From assembly GCF_003399635.1 (NCBI RefSeq), contig NZ_NBXB01000018.1, forward strand, positions 22,021-86,020: a stretch of 64,000 nucleotides of DNA. The letters are read 5' to 3'. Shown piece by piece: positions 1 to 7,649 of this stretch. Source of the DNA: Subtercola boreus. GTDB lineage: Bacteria > Actinomycetota > Actinomycetes > Actinomycetales > Microbacteriaceae. The notes under the pieces are model-generated. The model was given only the letters and a program-made list of their open reading frames with translations. It ran no database searches and was not told the origin of the DNA. The translations under genes and the position numbers were made by a program. The stretch's first letter is position 1. The number at the start of each line of letters is the position of its first letter.

Positions 1-648
1 GCTGCGGCCGGTGCCAGCGGAGCCAGCGGTGCCGACGGTTCCGCCGGTGCGGGCAGTGCGGGCTCCGGAGCTCCGGGCACGGGTGCCTCGGGCTCGGGTG
101 GGTCCGCTGACGGCTCGTCGAGCGCTGCCACCGGGTCGCCGGGTTCCGCTGCGAACCCGGCGTCAACGGGCCGCGCGGCCGCGCCGATCCTTGTACATGT
201 GCTCGGTGCTGTCGCGCATCCGGGGCTCTTCGAACTCCATCCCGGCGACCGGGTGATCGACGCGGTCTCCGCCGCCGGCGGGTTCACGGCGACGGCCGAC
301 CAGGGCCAGCAGAACCTGGCCCGCGTCCTGGCCGACGGGGAGCAGCTGGTCGTGCCCGAGCAGGGGGCTTGTTCACCGCCTCGCCCGGCCGGGGGCGGTG
401 GGGCGGTAACCGGACCGGGAACAGGGGCGGCCGCCGGTGCCGGGGGTGCTCCCGTCGCGCTCGTCAACGTGAACACCGCCGACCAGGCGACGCTCGAGAC
501 CCTTCCGCACGTCGGGCCGGCCATGGCCCAGCGCATCATCGCCTGGCGAACCGAGAACGGGCGGTTCACTCAGGTCGACGACCTGAAGAACGTGTCGGGC
601 ATCGGCGACAAGACGTTCGAGGTCCTGGCGCCCCTGGTGACGGTATGA
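1..648 (+). CDS. comEA: ComEA-like competence DNA-binding protein (5' end missing)
   Basis: The reading frame is already open at base 1, so the N-terminus, with any membrane anchor, lies outside the window. The visible part starts with about 60 Gly/Ala/Ser-rich residues (a flexible linker), then a SLBB-like segment (VHVLGAVAHPGLFELHPGDR) and, after a second Gly/Ala-rich spacer, a C-terminal helix-hairpin-helix domain (VNVNTADQATLETLPHVGPA onward) typical of ComEA. The family is a membrane-anchored receptor that binds incoming double-stranded DNA and passes it to the ComEC channel. The stop overlaps the comEC start in an ATGA, which suggests translational coupling. Whether this organism takes up DNA cannot be told from sequence. 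Confidence 0.9.
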   Translation, partial: AAAGASGASGADGSAGAGSAGSGAPGTGASGSGGSADGSSSAATGSPGSAANPASTGRAAAPILVHVLGAVAHPGLFELHPGDRVIDAVSAAGGFTATADQGQQNLARVLADGEQLVVPEQGACSPPRPAGGGGAVTGPGTGAAAGAGGAPVALVNVNTADQATLETLPHVGPAMAQRIIAWRTENGRFTQVDDLKNVSGIGDKTFEVLAPLVTV

Positions 649-3380
649 AGCGGCCCGTGCATGGTGTCGCCGACCTCCGCCTCGTCATTCCTTCTGCGTG
701 CTGCTGGCTGGTGGGAGGCCTGCTCATCGGGGTGCCGCGGCCTCTGCTTCCCGACCTCGCCGGGTGGTGCGCAGCCGGGCTCTTCGGGGCAGCCGCTCTG
801 CTGGTCATCCTGGTGCTGCTGGTCTCGCGCGAACCGCCTCGTCGACGGTGCGCCGGACGTCGGAGAGGCCGCGCGCTTCGGGCCGGCCGCGCCCTTCGCG
901 CCGGGCATGCGCTTCGCGCCGCCCGCGCCCTCCATGCCCGGCAGGCGTTCTACAGCGCGCTGCGCCGGGCGGCGGGAGCGATCACACTGATCGCCCTCTG
1001 TTGCGCGGCTGGCGGGCTCGTCGCGGCTTGCCTCGCCGCACAGCTTCCGGCACGGGAACCCGTCTCCCTCGCGCCGCTGTTCGCGCACACCGTCCGGGTG
1101 CGGTTGACAGTCACCTCAGCGCCGGTCGCCACCACGGTCACCCCATCCCCGTTCGGCCGGGCCTTGGTATCGAGCGCTGGCCGAGACCCCGCGACCGGGT
1201 CCTCGTTCCGGTTCAACGCGACAGCCTCGGCCGTTCGCTCCGGAACCACCGCGCTCCAGGCGCAGATGCCCGTTCTGGTCTTCGTGCAGAATGCATCCGA
1301 CTCACCCGCACCCGAGATCGGCGAGCAACTCGAGACATCGGGAACCCTGAAGCCGACGGATCCCGGCGGGAGCGTCGTCGCCCTGTTCTATACCGACAGA
1401 GTACCGCTGCTCGCCGAGCCTGCGCCGTGGTACCTCGGCTGGGCGAACGGTCTCCGCGGCTCGTTCCGTCAGAGTGCCGCCGGGCTGCCCGGCGACGGCG
1501 GAGAACTCGTTCCGGGTCTCGCCATCGGCGACGTCAGCCTTGTCAGCGACGATCTCGACGCCCAGATGACCGCCAGCGGTCTCAGCCACCTCACCGCGGT
1601 CTCGGGAGCGAATTGCGCCATCGTCGTCGCGGCCATCATGCTCCTCGGAGGGGTGGCCGGGTTGTCGCGGCGTGGCCGGATCGTGCTCTCGCTCGCTGTC
1701 ATGACGGCCTTCGTCGTGCTCGTCACGCCGTCGTCGAGTGTGCTCCGCGCCGCGGTGATGGCGACCATCGTGCTCATCACGCTTGCGTCGGGGCGGCCTC
1801 CGAAAGGTCTGCCGGCGCTAGGCCTGGCAACGATCATCCTGCTCGCCTGCGATCCCTGGCTCGCCCGCAACTACGGCCTTGCGCTGTCCGTGCTCGCCAC
1901 CGCGGGTCTACTCGTACTGGCGAGGCCGCTCAGCGCCCGACTGTCGAAGTGGATGCCCGCCAGCCTGTCACTCGTCATCGCCGTCCCTCTGGCGGCGCAG
2001 CTGGCCTGTCAGCCTGTTCTCATCCTCCTCTCGCCGACGATCTCCACATACAGCGTCGCCGCCAACCTGCTCGCAGAACCCGCCGCGCCGGTCGCGACGG
2101 TTCTCGGGCTGATCTCGTGCATCGTGGCTGCGGTGGTCCCGTCCGTCGCCCCGGTCGGCGCTTGGCTCACGTGGGTTCCAGCATCGTGGATCGCGGGCGT
2201 CGCACGGTTCTTCGCCACGGCACCCGGCAGCAGCCTGCCCTGGCCGCCGGGTGCTGCCGGGATTCTGCTCGTGCTGGTGACCAGTGCTGCAGCACTCATC
2301 CTGCTGCTGGTACGGCCAGGGAGCGCGCGCTCCGCGCTCGGCAGGCCAGGCGACGCTGACCCCGGCCGTCGTGATCGACGTGACCGTCGTGATCGACGTG
2401 ACCGTCATGATCAGCGTGGTCAGCGTGGTCAGCGTGGTCCGCGTGGCGGGCTCCGCGGGTATGCGACCCGAGACCGGCGTCACGCCGTGCGCTTCTTCGC
2501 GGGCGCTGTTCTTCTTCTCACCGTGGCCGGCTACCTCGGCTCGACGCTGTCCAGCACCCTCCTCCCGGCGAACAGCTGGCCACCGGACTGGCAGATCGCC
2601 GCCTGCGACATTGGGCAGGGTGACGCGGTCGTCATCCGGAGCGAGCAGCCGGGGCAGCCCGACCGGTTCGCCCTGGTGGACGTCGGCCCCGACCCTGCTC
2701 TCCTTACGGTCTGTCTCAACGAACTCGACATCACCGAGCTGGATCTGCTCGTTCTGACTCACTACGACCTCGACCATGTCGGCGGGCTCAGCGCGGTGAT
2801 CGGGCGTGTGTCCACGGTGCTGATGGGGCCCGCCGCAGATGCCGGCGACGAAAGGATGGCAGCCACCCTCACGGCGGGCGGAGCCGATGTGCGCCAGGCG
2901 CGTCGCGGTGACTCCGGGATGCTCGGCGACATCGGCTGGAAGGTGTTGTGGCCGCAGGTGGACACGCTCCTCCGTGGCAACGACGCGAGCGTCACCGTGC
3001 AGTTCTCCGGGGAGATCGACTCGATTTTCCTGGGCGATCTCGGGGAGGATTCGCAGCGGCTGCTCGCGCATACCAGCGCCCTCACGGGGCTGCCGGGCGA
3101 TGCGCTTCCCGACGAAGACGTCGTCAAGGTCGCACATCACGGCAGCGCCGACCAGAGCGAGTCGCTCTATCAGGCGCTCCGGGCGGAGGTCGGTCTGGTG
3201 TCCGTCGGAGCAGGCAACAGGTACGGGCATCCGACCGACCGCCTGCTCGGGATTCTCGCCCGTGCCGGCACGGCGGCGTATCGCACCGACCTTTTGGGGA
3301 TGATCGTGCTGGCGCCGTGCCCGGAGGGGATCATCGTGTGGTCGGAGGGTCAGGCTAGGGTTGAAGCCAGAAAGAAGTGA
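645..3380 (+). CDS. comEC: ComEC/Rec2 DNA-uptake channel protein
   Basis: Polytopic membrane protein of 911 aa; the start is the ATG inside the ATGA overlap with comEA. The N-terminal membrane segments are followed by an Arg/Ala-rich stretch near residues 76-98 (repeated RALRAG-like units), a soluble part, the Competence domain with many transmembrane helices (about residues 285-560), an Arg-rich linker (about 575-601) encoded by tandem DNA repeats, and a C-terminal metallo-beta-lactamase-like domain with THYDLDHVGG near residue 704. Family role: channel for single-stranded DNA entry, with the lactamase-like domain proposed as the nuclease. It is longer than many ComEC proteins because of the two basic low-complexity inserts. 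No frameshift was seen. Confidence 0.93.
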   Translation: MKRPVHGVADLRLVIPSACCWLVGGLLIGVPRPLLPDLAGWCAAGLFGAAALLVILVLLVSREPPRRRCAGRRRGRALRAGRALRAGHALRAARALHARQAFYSALRRAAGAITLIALCCAAGGLVAACLAAQLPAREPVSLAPLFAHTVRVRLTVTSAPVATTVTPSPFGRALVSSAGRDPATGSSFRFNATASAVRSGTTALQAQMPVLVFVQNASDSPAPEIGEQLETSGTLKPTDPGGSVVALFYTDRVPLLAEPAPWYLGWANGLRGSFRQSAAGLPGDGGELVPGLAIGDVSLVSDDLDAQMTASGLSHLTAVSGANCAIVVAAIMLLGGVAGLSRRGRIVLSLAVMTAFVVLVTPSSSVLRAAVMATIVLITLASGRPPKGLPALGLATIILLACDPWLARNYGLALSVLATAGLLVLARPLSARLSKWMPASLSLVIAVPLAAQLACQPVLILLSPTISTYSVAANLLAEPAAPVATVLGLISCIVAAVVPSVAPVGAWLTWVPASWIAGVARFFATAPGSSLPWPPGAAGILLVLVTSAAALILLLVRPGSARSALGRPGDADPGRRDRRDRRDRRDRHDQRGQRGQRGPRGGLRGYATRDRRHAVRFFAGAVLLLTVAGYLGSTLSSTLLPANSWPPDWQIAACDIGQGDAVVIRSEQPGQPDRFALVDVGPDPALLTVCLNELDITELDLLVLTHYDLDHVGGLSAVIGRVSTVLMGPAADAGDERMAATLTAGGADVRQARRGDSGMLGDIGWKVLWPQVDTLLRGNDASVTVQFSGEIDSIFLGDLGEDSQRLLAHTSALTGLPGDALPDEDVVKVAHHGSADQSESLYQALRAEVGLVSVGAGNRYGHPTDRLLGILARAGTAAYRTDLLGMIVLAPCPEGIIVWSEGQARVEARKK
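2367..2447 (+). repeat. In-frame 18-bp/9-bp tandem repeats in comEC
   Basis: Two perfect 18-bp copies of CGTCGTGATCGACGTGAC (2367-2384, 2385-2402) are followed by a degenerate third copy (2403-2420) and 9-bp CAGCGTGGT units (2421-2438, with a variant to 2447). The periods are multiples of three, so copy-number change would only lengthen or shorten the Arg/Asp then Arg/Gly/Gln-rich linker before the lactamase-like domain. Confidence 0.9.
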
Positions 3381-3387
3381 GGGTGTT

Positions 3388-4464
3388 GTGGCTGCTGTGA
3401 GAGGGTCACGGTCGGGTTCGGCTCGTGGCGGTTCGGGTGGCGGAGGGGCCACCAAGGGGTCATCGAAGGCACCCGCCCCGGTCATCCCGCAACTCTCCTG
3501 GGAGCAGATCCGGCCGGCCTCGGTCGTGCTCGTCTCGGGCACAGAGACATTCCTCGCGGAGCGCGCGATCCGGCAGTTGCGCGATCTGCTGAAGGCCGAA
3601 GACCCGAGCCTCGAGATCGTCGACATCGACGCCTCCGGCTACGCGCCCGGCGAGCTCCTCACCATGGCGAGTCCGTCGCTGTTCGGGGAACCCCGGATGA
3701 TCAGGGTGTCCGCCGTCGAGAAGTGCACCGACGCGTTCATCGCGGAGACGGTCGAGTACCTTGGGTATCCGGCCGACGACACGACCGTGGTGCTCCGGCA
3801 CGGCGGCGGTGTGCGGGGCAAACGCCTGCTCGACGCCGTTCGCGCGAGTACGGGCGACGTCGTCGAGGTGGTCTGCGCAATACTGAAGAAGGACTCGGAG
3901 CGCTACGACTTCGCGGTGGCCGAGTTCAAGGCCGCTGGCCGACGGGTCACGCCGAGCGCCGTGCGCGCGTTGGTCTCCGCCTTCACCGACGACCTCGCCG
4001 AACTGTCGAGCGCCTGCGGCCAGCTCATCGCCGACACCAGCGACGAGATCACGGAGGTCACCGTCGACAAGTACTATTCCGGGCGGGTGGAGACGAACGC
4101 CTTCGCGGTGGCAGACAGCGCGATCGCTGGTCACTACGGCGAGGCGCTGACGCTCCTGAGGCACGCCCTCGCCACGGGTGCCGACCCGGTTCCGATGGTG
4201 GCCGCCTTCGCGATGAAGCTCCGCACGATGGCCAAGGTGCTCGGCTCCCGGGGCGGCGGTGGGCAGCTCGCGGGCCAGCTCGGCCTTGCCCCGTGGCAGA
4301 TCGACCGGGCACGGCGCGACCTCCAGGGCTGGACGGGCGAGGGCCTCGGCCGCAGCATCCAGATCCTGGCCGAGACCGACGAGAACATCAAGGGCGGCAG
4401 CCGCGACCCCGTCTACTCCCTCGAGCGGATGATCGCCACCATCGCCTCCCGCGGCGAGCGCTGA
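3388..4464 (+). CDS. holA: DNA polymerase III subunit delta
   Basis: Clamp-loader delta subunit, which opens the sliding clamp within the DnaX complex. The product is 358 aa from GTG 3388, chosen because GAGG at 3378-3381 lies six bases upstream and the comEC stop is just before it. TTG 3361, inside comEC, would add nine residues. After a Gly/Ser/Lys-rich N-terminal tail come the VVLVSGTETFLAERAIRQLR segment (nucleotide-binding-like fold without a complete P-loop, normal for delta) and the conserved C-terminal helical part (AWQ-like LAPWQIDRARRDLQGW). The comEA-comEC-holA order is conserved in actinobacteria. Confidence 0.93.
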   Translation: MAAVRGSRSGSARGGSGGGGATKGSSKAPAPVIPQLSWEQIRPASVVLVSGTETFLAERAIRQLRDLLKAEDPSLEIVDIDASGYAPGELLTMASPSLFGEPRMIRVSAVEKCTDAFIAETVEYLGYPADDTTVVLRHGGGVRGKRLLDAVRASTGDVVEVVCAILKKDSERYDFAVAEFKAAGRRVTPSAVRALVSAFTDDLAELSSACGQLIADTSDEITEVTVDKYYSGRVETNAFAVADSAIAGHYGEALTLLRHALATGADPVPMVAAFAMKLRTMAKVLGSRGGGGQLAGQLGLAPWQIDRARRDLQGWTGEGLGRSIQILAETDENIKGGSRDPVYSLERMIATIASRGER

Positions 4465-4518
4465 ACCCCCTCCACCCGCTGACCCCCTCCGTTCACCCGC
4501 CGCGCGCCGCCCGCCCCG

Positions 4519-4579
4519 CCCGCCGCGCGCCGGCCCTGCGCCACGCCACGCCCGCCGCGCGCCGGCCATGCGCCACGCC
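4519..4579 (+). repeat. 29-bp direct repeat, 32-bp period, in GC-rich intergenic DNA
   Basis: Two copies of a C/G-rich 29-mer (4519-4547 and 4551-4579) differ at one base and are separated by three bases. The holA-rpsT gap (4465-4878, 414 bp) holds only this very C-rich tract, the hairpin at 4656-4718 and the rpsT terminator. I see no gene in it. Confidence 0.75.
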
Positions 4580-4655
4580 CCGCCCCGCCCGCCACGCTCC
4601 GCCCGCGCGCACCCACCTCCCGCGCGCCCCACTCGCCGGCCGTCAGCTCCGTGCA

Positions 4656-4718
4656 CAATTCAGGCATATGGCGTCGCCGTGGATGGGTGGTCGACGGCGG
4701 CGCCCCATGCCTGAATTG
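4656..4718 (+). terminator. Long hairpin downstream of holA (terminator or palindromic element)
   Basis: Arms 4656-4680 and 4694-4718 (25 nt each, 13-nt loop) begin with the perfect 12-bp pair CAATTCAGGCAT / ATGCCTGAATTG and continue with two mismatches and one U-G pair that is possible only in plus-strand RNA. No T-run follows, so it is not a textbook intrinsic terminator. It may end comEA-comEC-holA transcripts or be a repeated genomic palindrome. Confidence 0.6.
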
Positions 4719-4807
4719 CCGCGCACCGGGCCGATGACGAGCCTCCGCCGCGCGGCAGATCCGAACCCACACGCAAGCACCAGACAGCTACCCCTCCCCG
4801 AAGCGCA

Positions 4808-4835
4808 GAAAGGCCCCGCCGAGGCGGGGCCTTTC
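4808..4835 (-). terminator. Intrinsic terminator of rpsT
   Basis: Perfect inverted repeat GAAAGGCCCCGCC / GGCGGGGCCTTTC lies directly downstream of rpsT on the minus strand. In that RNA the stem ends in CCUUUC followed by a moderately U-rich stretch. Confidence 0.8.
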
Positions 4836-4878
4836 GAAGCTGGTACAGCGGCGCGCGAGAAGCGCGCGCGGAGCGAGA

Positions 4879-5142
4879 CTAGCTCAGCGCAGCGACCGAC
4901 TTGCTGATCGACGACTTGCGGTTCGCAGCCTGGTTCTTGTGGATGACACCCTTGCTGGCAGCCTTGTCGAGCTTCTTGCTCGCCAGGGTCAGCGCAGCGG
5001 CGGCCTTCTCCTTGTCGCCGGCGGCAACGCTCGACTTGACGGCGCGGATGGCCGTCTTCAGCTCGCTCTTCACGGCTTTGTTGCGCTCGTGGGCCTTGGC
5101 GTTGGTGCCGATGCGCTTGATCTGGGACTTGATGTTTGCCAC
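4879..5142 (-). CDS. rpsT: 30S ribosomal protein S20
   Basis: Small basic ribosomal protein of 87 aa, the usual length, which binds the 5' domain of 16S rRNA early in assembly. It starts [20 protein letters not shown] with the family's Lys/Arg/Ala-rich helices and conserved [19 protein letters not shown]-terminus. The start is GTG 5142, with a GAGGGTAG stretch upstream on the minus strand. It is a single-gene unit, transcribed against holA and divergently from the aminotransferase; both its promoter and the neighbour's lie in 5143-5323. Confidence 0.97.
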   Translation of the reverse strand: MANIKSQIKRIGTNAKAHERNKAVKSELKTAIRAVKSSVAAGDKEKAAAALTLASKKLDKAASKGVIHKNQAANRKSSISKSVAALS

Positions 5143-5311
5143 TGAACTACCCTCTGTATCTGTTGGTCTGTAAATGTTCGACGTGATGAATCGCAGCCCG
5201 CGCAGACGAATAACCGAATCACAGCATTGGAACGGCGGTGAATTGGAGCGTCTCGGGCGCGGCTACGGAAGCCAAGGGTCAACGTTACCAGTAGCCAGCG
5301 TGAACGACAAA

Positions 5312-5317
5312 CATACT
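5312..5317 (+). promoter_or_regulatory. -10 box of leaderless aminotransferase mRNA
   Basis: CATACT lies six bases before GTG 5324, the spacing seen repeatedly in this window where transcription would begin at the start codon. The in-frame ATG at 5330 would be too far from the box for a leaderless start and has no ribosome binding site. Confidence 0.5.
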
Positions 5318-5323
5318 AGCGTT

Positions 5324-6478
5324 GTGGGCATGCCCAGTCTTGCTGCCCACATGGACTCCGTCCCGCCTTCCGGCATCCGGCGCATCTTCGAGCTTGCGCA
5401 GTCGCTCGACGATGTCGTGTTCCTGGCGGTCGGCGAACCGGATGTGGCGGTCGCGCCGCACATCCTCGAAGCGGCGGAGCGTGCCTGGCAGGCCGATGAC
5501 ACCGACTACACCCCGAACGGCGGCATCCCCGAGCTCCGCGAGGCCATCGTCGCCAAACTCGGTGCGCAGAACGGCATCAGCGTCGACACCGAGCAGGTCT
5601 GGGTGACGAACGGCGGCATGCACGCCCTCTACCTCGCAATGACGCTGGCGCTCGGTCCGGGTGAGGAGGTGCTCATCCCCGATCCCGGCTACTCGACGTT
5701 CGCCATGAATGCACGGATGATCTCCGCCGTGCCGGTGCCCTACACCCTGAAGCGTTCCAACGACTTCCTCCCCGACCTCGACGAACTCGAACGCCTGGTC
5801 AGCGACCGCACGCGGATGATCATCATCAACTCCCCGTCGAACCCTCTCGGTGCGATCTTTCCGAAGCCGGTCATCCAGAGTCTGCTGGCATTTGCGAAGA
5901 AGCACGACCTCTGGATCCTCAGCGACGAGGTCTACGAGTGCTTCACATACGGAGCCCTGCACACGAGCGTCGCCTCGCTTGACACCGACGACCGGGTCTT
6001 CTCCGTCTTCTCGCTCTCGAAAACGTATGCCCTGACCGGAGCACGGATCGGGTACCTCGTGACCCCGCCCGGCATGGCCGCCCTGATGCGTTCGGCGCAG
6101 GAGGCCATGATCAGCTGCATCAACACCCCCACCCAGCGTGCGGCGGTCGCCGCCATCACCGGCCCGCAGGAGCACGTCGTCGCTGCGGCGGCCCACTACC
6201 GCGAGAACCTCGGAGTGGCGACGCGCCTGCTCGATGAACTCGGCATCCGCTATCTCGAGCCGTCCGGTGCCTTCTATCTGTGGGTGGATGTCTCGTACGC
6301 GACGAATGGCGACGTCGCCGAATGGGCGGAACGGTTCCTGCTCGAGCAGCGCGTGGCCGTCGCCCCGGGCAGTGCGTTCGGCCGCCACGGCGAGGGCTGG
6401 ATCCGCCTGTGCGTGGCCGCCTCCCCGCACGACATCGAGACGGGCATCCGTCGCCTGCCGCTCCCACCTCGCGCCTGA
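5324..6478 (+). CDS. PLP-dependent class I/II aminotransferase
   Basis: Fold-type I aminotransferase (AspC-like), 384 aa from GTG 5324 or 382 aa from ATG 5330. Visible motifs are FLAVGEPDV near the N-terminus, the YTPNGG substrate loop, NSPSNPLG, the PLP lysine in SLSKTYALTGARIGY and the carboxylate-binding Arg in GWIRLCVA. It should move an amino group between an amino acid and a 2-oxo acid; the substrate cannot be assigned from sequence. It stands alone between rpsT and a convergent SDR gene, with a strong hairpin after its stop. Confidence 0.88.
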   Translation: MGMPSLAAHMDSVPPSGIRRIFELAQSLDDVVFLAVGEPDVAVAPHILEAAERAWQADDTDYTPNGGIPELREAIVAKLGAQNGISVDTEQVWVTNGGMHALYLAMTLALGPGEEVLIPDPGYSTFAMNARMISAVPVPYTLKRSNDFLPDLDELERLVSDRTRMIIINSPSNPLGAIFPKPVIQSLLAFAKKHDLWILSDEVYECFTYGALHTSVASLDTDDRVFSVFSLSKTYALTGARIGYLVTPPGMAALMRSAQEAMISCINTPTQRAAVAAITGPQEHVVAAAAHYRENLGVATRLLDELGIRYLEPSGAFYLWVDVSYATNGDVAEWAERFLLEQRVAVAPGSAFGRHGEGWIRLCVAASPHDIETGIRRLPLPPRA

Positions 6479-6506
6479 AGCCGCTCCGCCCCCCCTCGCC
6501 CGCCAC

Positions 6507-6567
6507 ATCGACTCACCGAAAACTGTCGCTATCGAAGCTGTTTACCGACAGTTTTCGGTGGGTCGAT
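6507..6567 (+). terminator. 22-bp stem hairpin between convergent genes
   Basis: Arms 6507-6528 and 6546-6567 match over 22 nt, with one T/G position that pairs as U-G only in plus-strand RNA; the loop is 17 nt. It contains ACCGAAAACTGTCG and its complement. It sits just past the aminotransferase stop and before the end of the convergent SDR gene. No U-tract follows. Confidence 0.7.
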
Positions 6568-6585
6568 TGGTCAGGCCGAGACGGG

Positions 6586-7497
6586 TCAGCCCGCGTAGGA
6601 GCCGGTGCGCAGTTCGTCGAGCAGCGATGGGCCCTTCGGCTCCCAACCGAGGTCGCGGCGTGCGGCCGATCCCGTGGCCTGCTGGTCGAGCAGCAGCGCC
6701 TCGGCAAAAGGCTTGCCGAGCATCTCGTACGTCTCCTCGTCGGTCGACGGCGAGACGCGGCCCTCGAGCCCGGCAGCGGTCGCGGCCGCCTCGCCGAGCT
6801 GGCGCACGGTGGGGTTCTCCCCGCCCACACCGAGGTAGACGCTCCCTGCCGCCGCGCGATCGAACGCAAGGATGTAGAGCGCGGCGAGATCGTCGACGAA
6901 CACCGTGCTCCAGTGCTGGTCCCCGCTGCCGATCAGCTTGAGCGACGATTCGCCCGCCGCGCCGGTCTCACCGGAGACGACGGTCGTGCGTGGCGCCTGC
7001 GCGAGCATGTTCGGGATGCCCTGGCCGTAGCCGTAGACGATTCCGGGCATGATCAGGGTCGTCTTCACCCCTTCGGCGTCCAGTACCCGCTTTTCGATGG
7101 CTCCGCGCCAGGCAGTGATCGCCGGCGGATCCTGTGGCGAGGACTCGGTCAACTCGGCACCGTTGCCGAGAACCCAGATGCCGCCGGTGTGCATGTACGG
7201 CTTGTCGCTGCCCTCGAGACCGGCGAAGACGGCGGTGACGAGGGCGTCGTCGATGGCGGCGCTGGTCTCGTCGCCGGGGGAGGCGACATGGATCACCCCG
7301 TCGCTCTGGCGCGCCTGCTCCTCGAGCAACCGTGTGTCGGTGATGTCGCCGACCACAGCGTGCGCTCCGAGCTCGCTCACGGCGGCCGCTTTCTCGCCCG
7401 AGCGGACGAGCGCCGTCACGTCCCGCCCGTCGGCCAGGAGCTGGCGGAGGATTGCTGAACCTACAAAGCCGGTCGCGCCGGTCAGAAAGATCGTCAT
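6586..7497 (-). CDS. Atypical SDR / NAD-dependent epimerase-like protein
   Basis: Extended short-chain dehydrogenase/reductase-like protein of 303 aa starting MTIFLTGATGFVGSAILRQL, with the TGATGFVG Rossmann motif at residues 6-13 and a VVGDITD segment that would contact the adenine ring. The substrate half has IMPGIVYGYGQG and WSTVFVDDLA typical of NAD-dependent epimerases. The catalytic YxxxK is not evident: the matching segment reads AWRGAIEKR, so the Tyr seems missing and the protein may bind NAD(P) without the standard chemistry. ATG 7497 is the natural start because the Rossmann strand follows at once. It is a single gene, convergent with the aminotransferase. Confidence 0.82.
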   Translation of the reverse strand: MTIFLTGATGFVGSAILRQLLADGRDVTALVRSGEKAAAVSELGAHAVVGDITDTRLLEEQARQSDGVIHVASPGDETSAAIDDALVTAVFAGLEGSDKPYMHTGGIWVLGNGAELTESSPQDPPAITAWRGAIEKRVLDAEGVKTTLIMPGIVYGYGQGIPNMLAQAPRTTVVSGETGAAGESSLKLIGSGDQHWSTVFVDDLAALYILAFDRAAAGSVYLGVGGENPTVRQLGEAAATAAGLEGRVSPSTDEETYEMLGKPFAEALLLDQQATGSAARRDLGWEPKGPSLLDELRTGSYAG

Positions 7498-7649
7498 GCC
7501 GTGATTCAACTCGTCCACAGGCCAGAGATTCCCGCCCGCTCTCCACAGGATCGGAGGCCGGGAGCCGCCGGGCGCTTCTGTCTCGTAAACTTCTGTGAGC
7601 ACATCGCCAGCATCACCCGCAGCAGAACCGTCACAACCATGAGGAACGC

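Noticed and set aside
698..2359. Second long plus-strand frame inside comEC, possible frameshift
   Set aside because: The ComEC frame is continuous from 645 to 3380 with all domains; the other frame gives an Arg-rich product with no hydrophobic segments.
2367..2447. Possible CRISPR-like repeat array
   Set aside because: Units are 9/18 bp, contiguous, without spacers, and lie inside a gene.
1968..3626. Long open frame on the minus strand under comEC/holA
   Set aside because: It is a product of high GC at third codon positions. Its translation is low-complexity and Arg/Asp/Gly-rich, while the plus strand encodes a complete ComEC.
4519..4579. Two 29-bp repeats with 32-bp period as a mini-CRISPR
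   Set aside because: The spacer is three bases and no cas genes are present.
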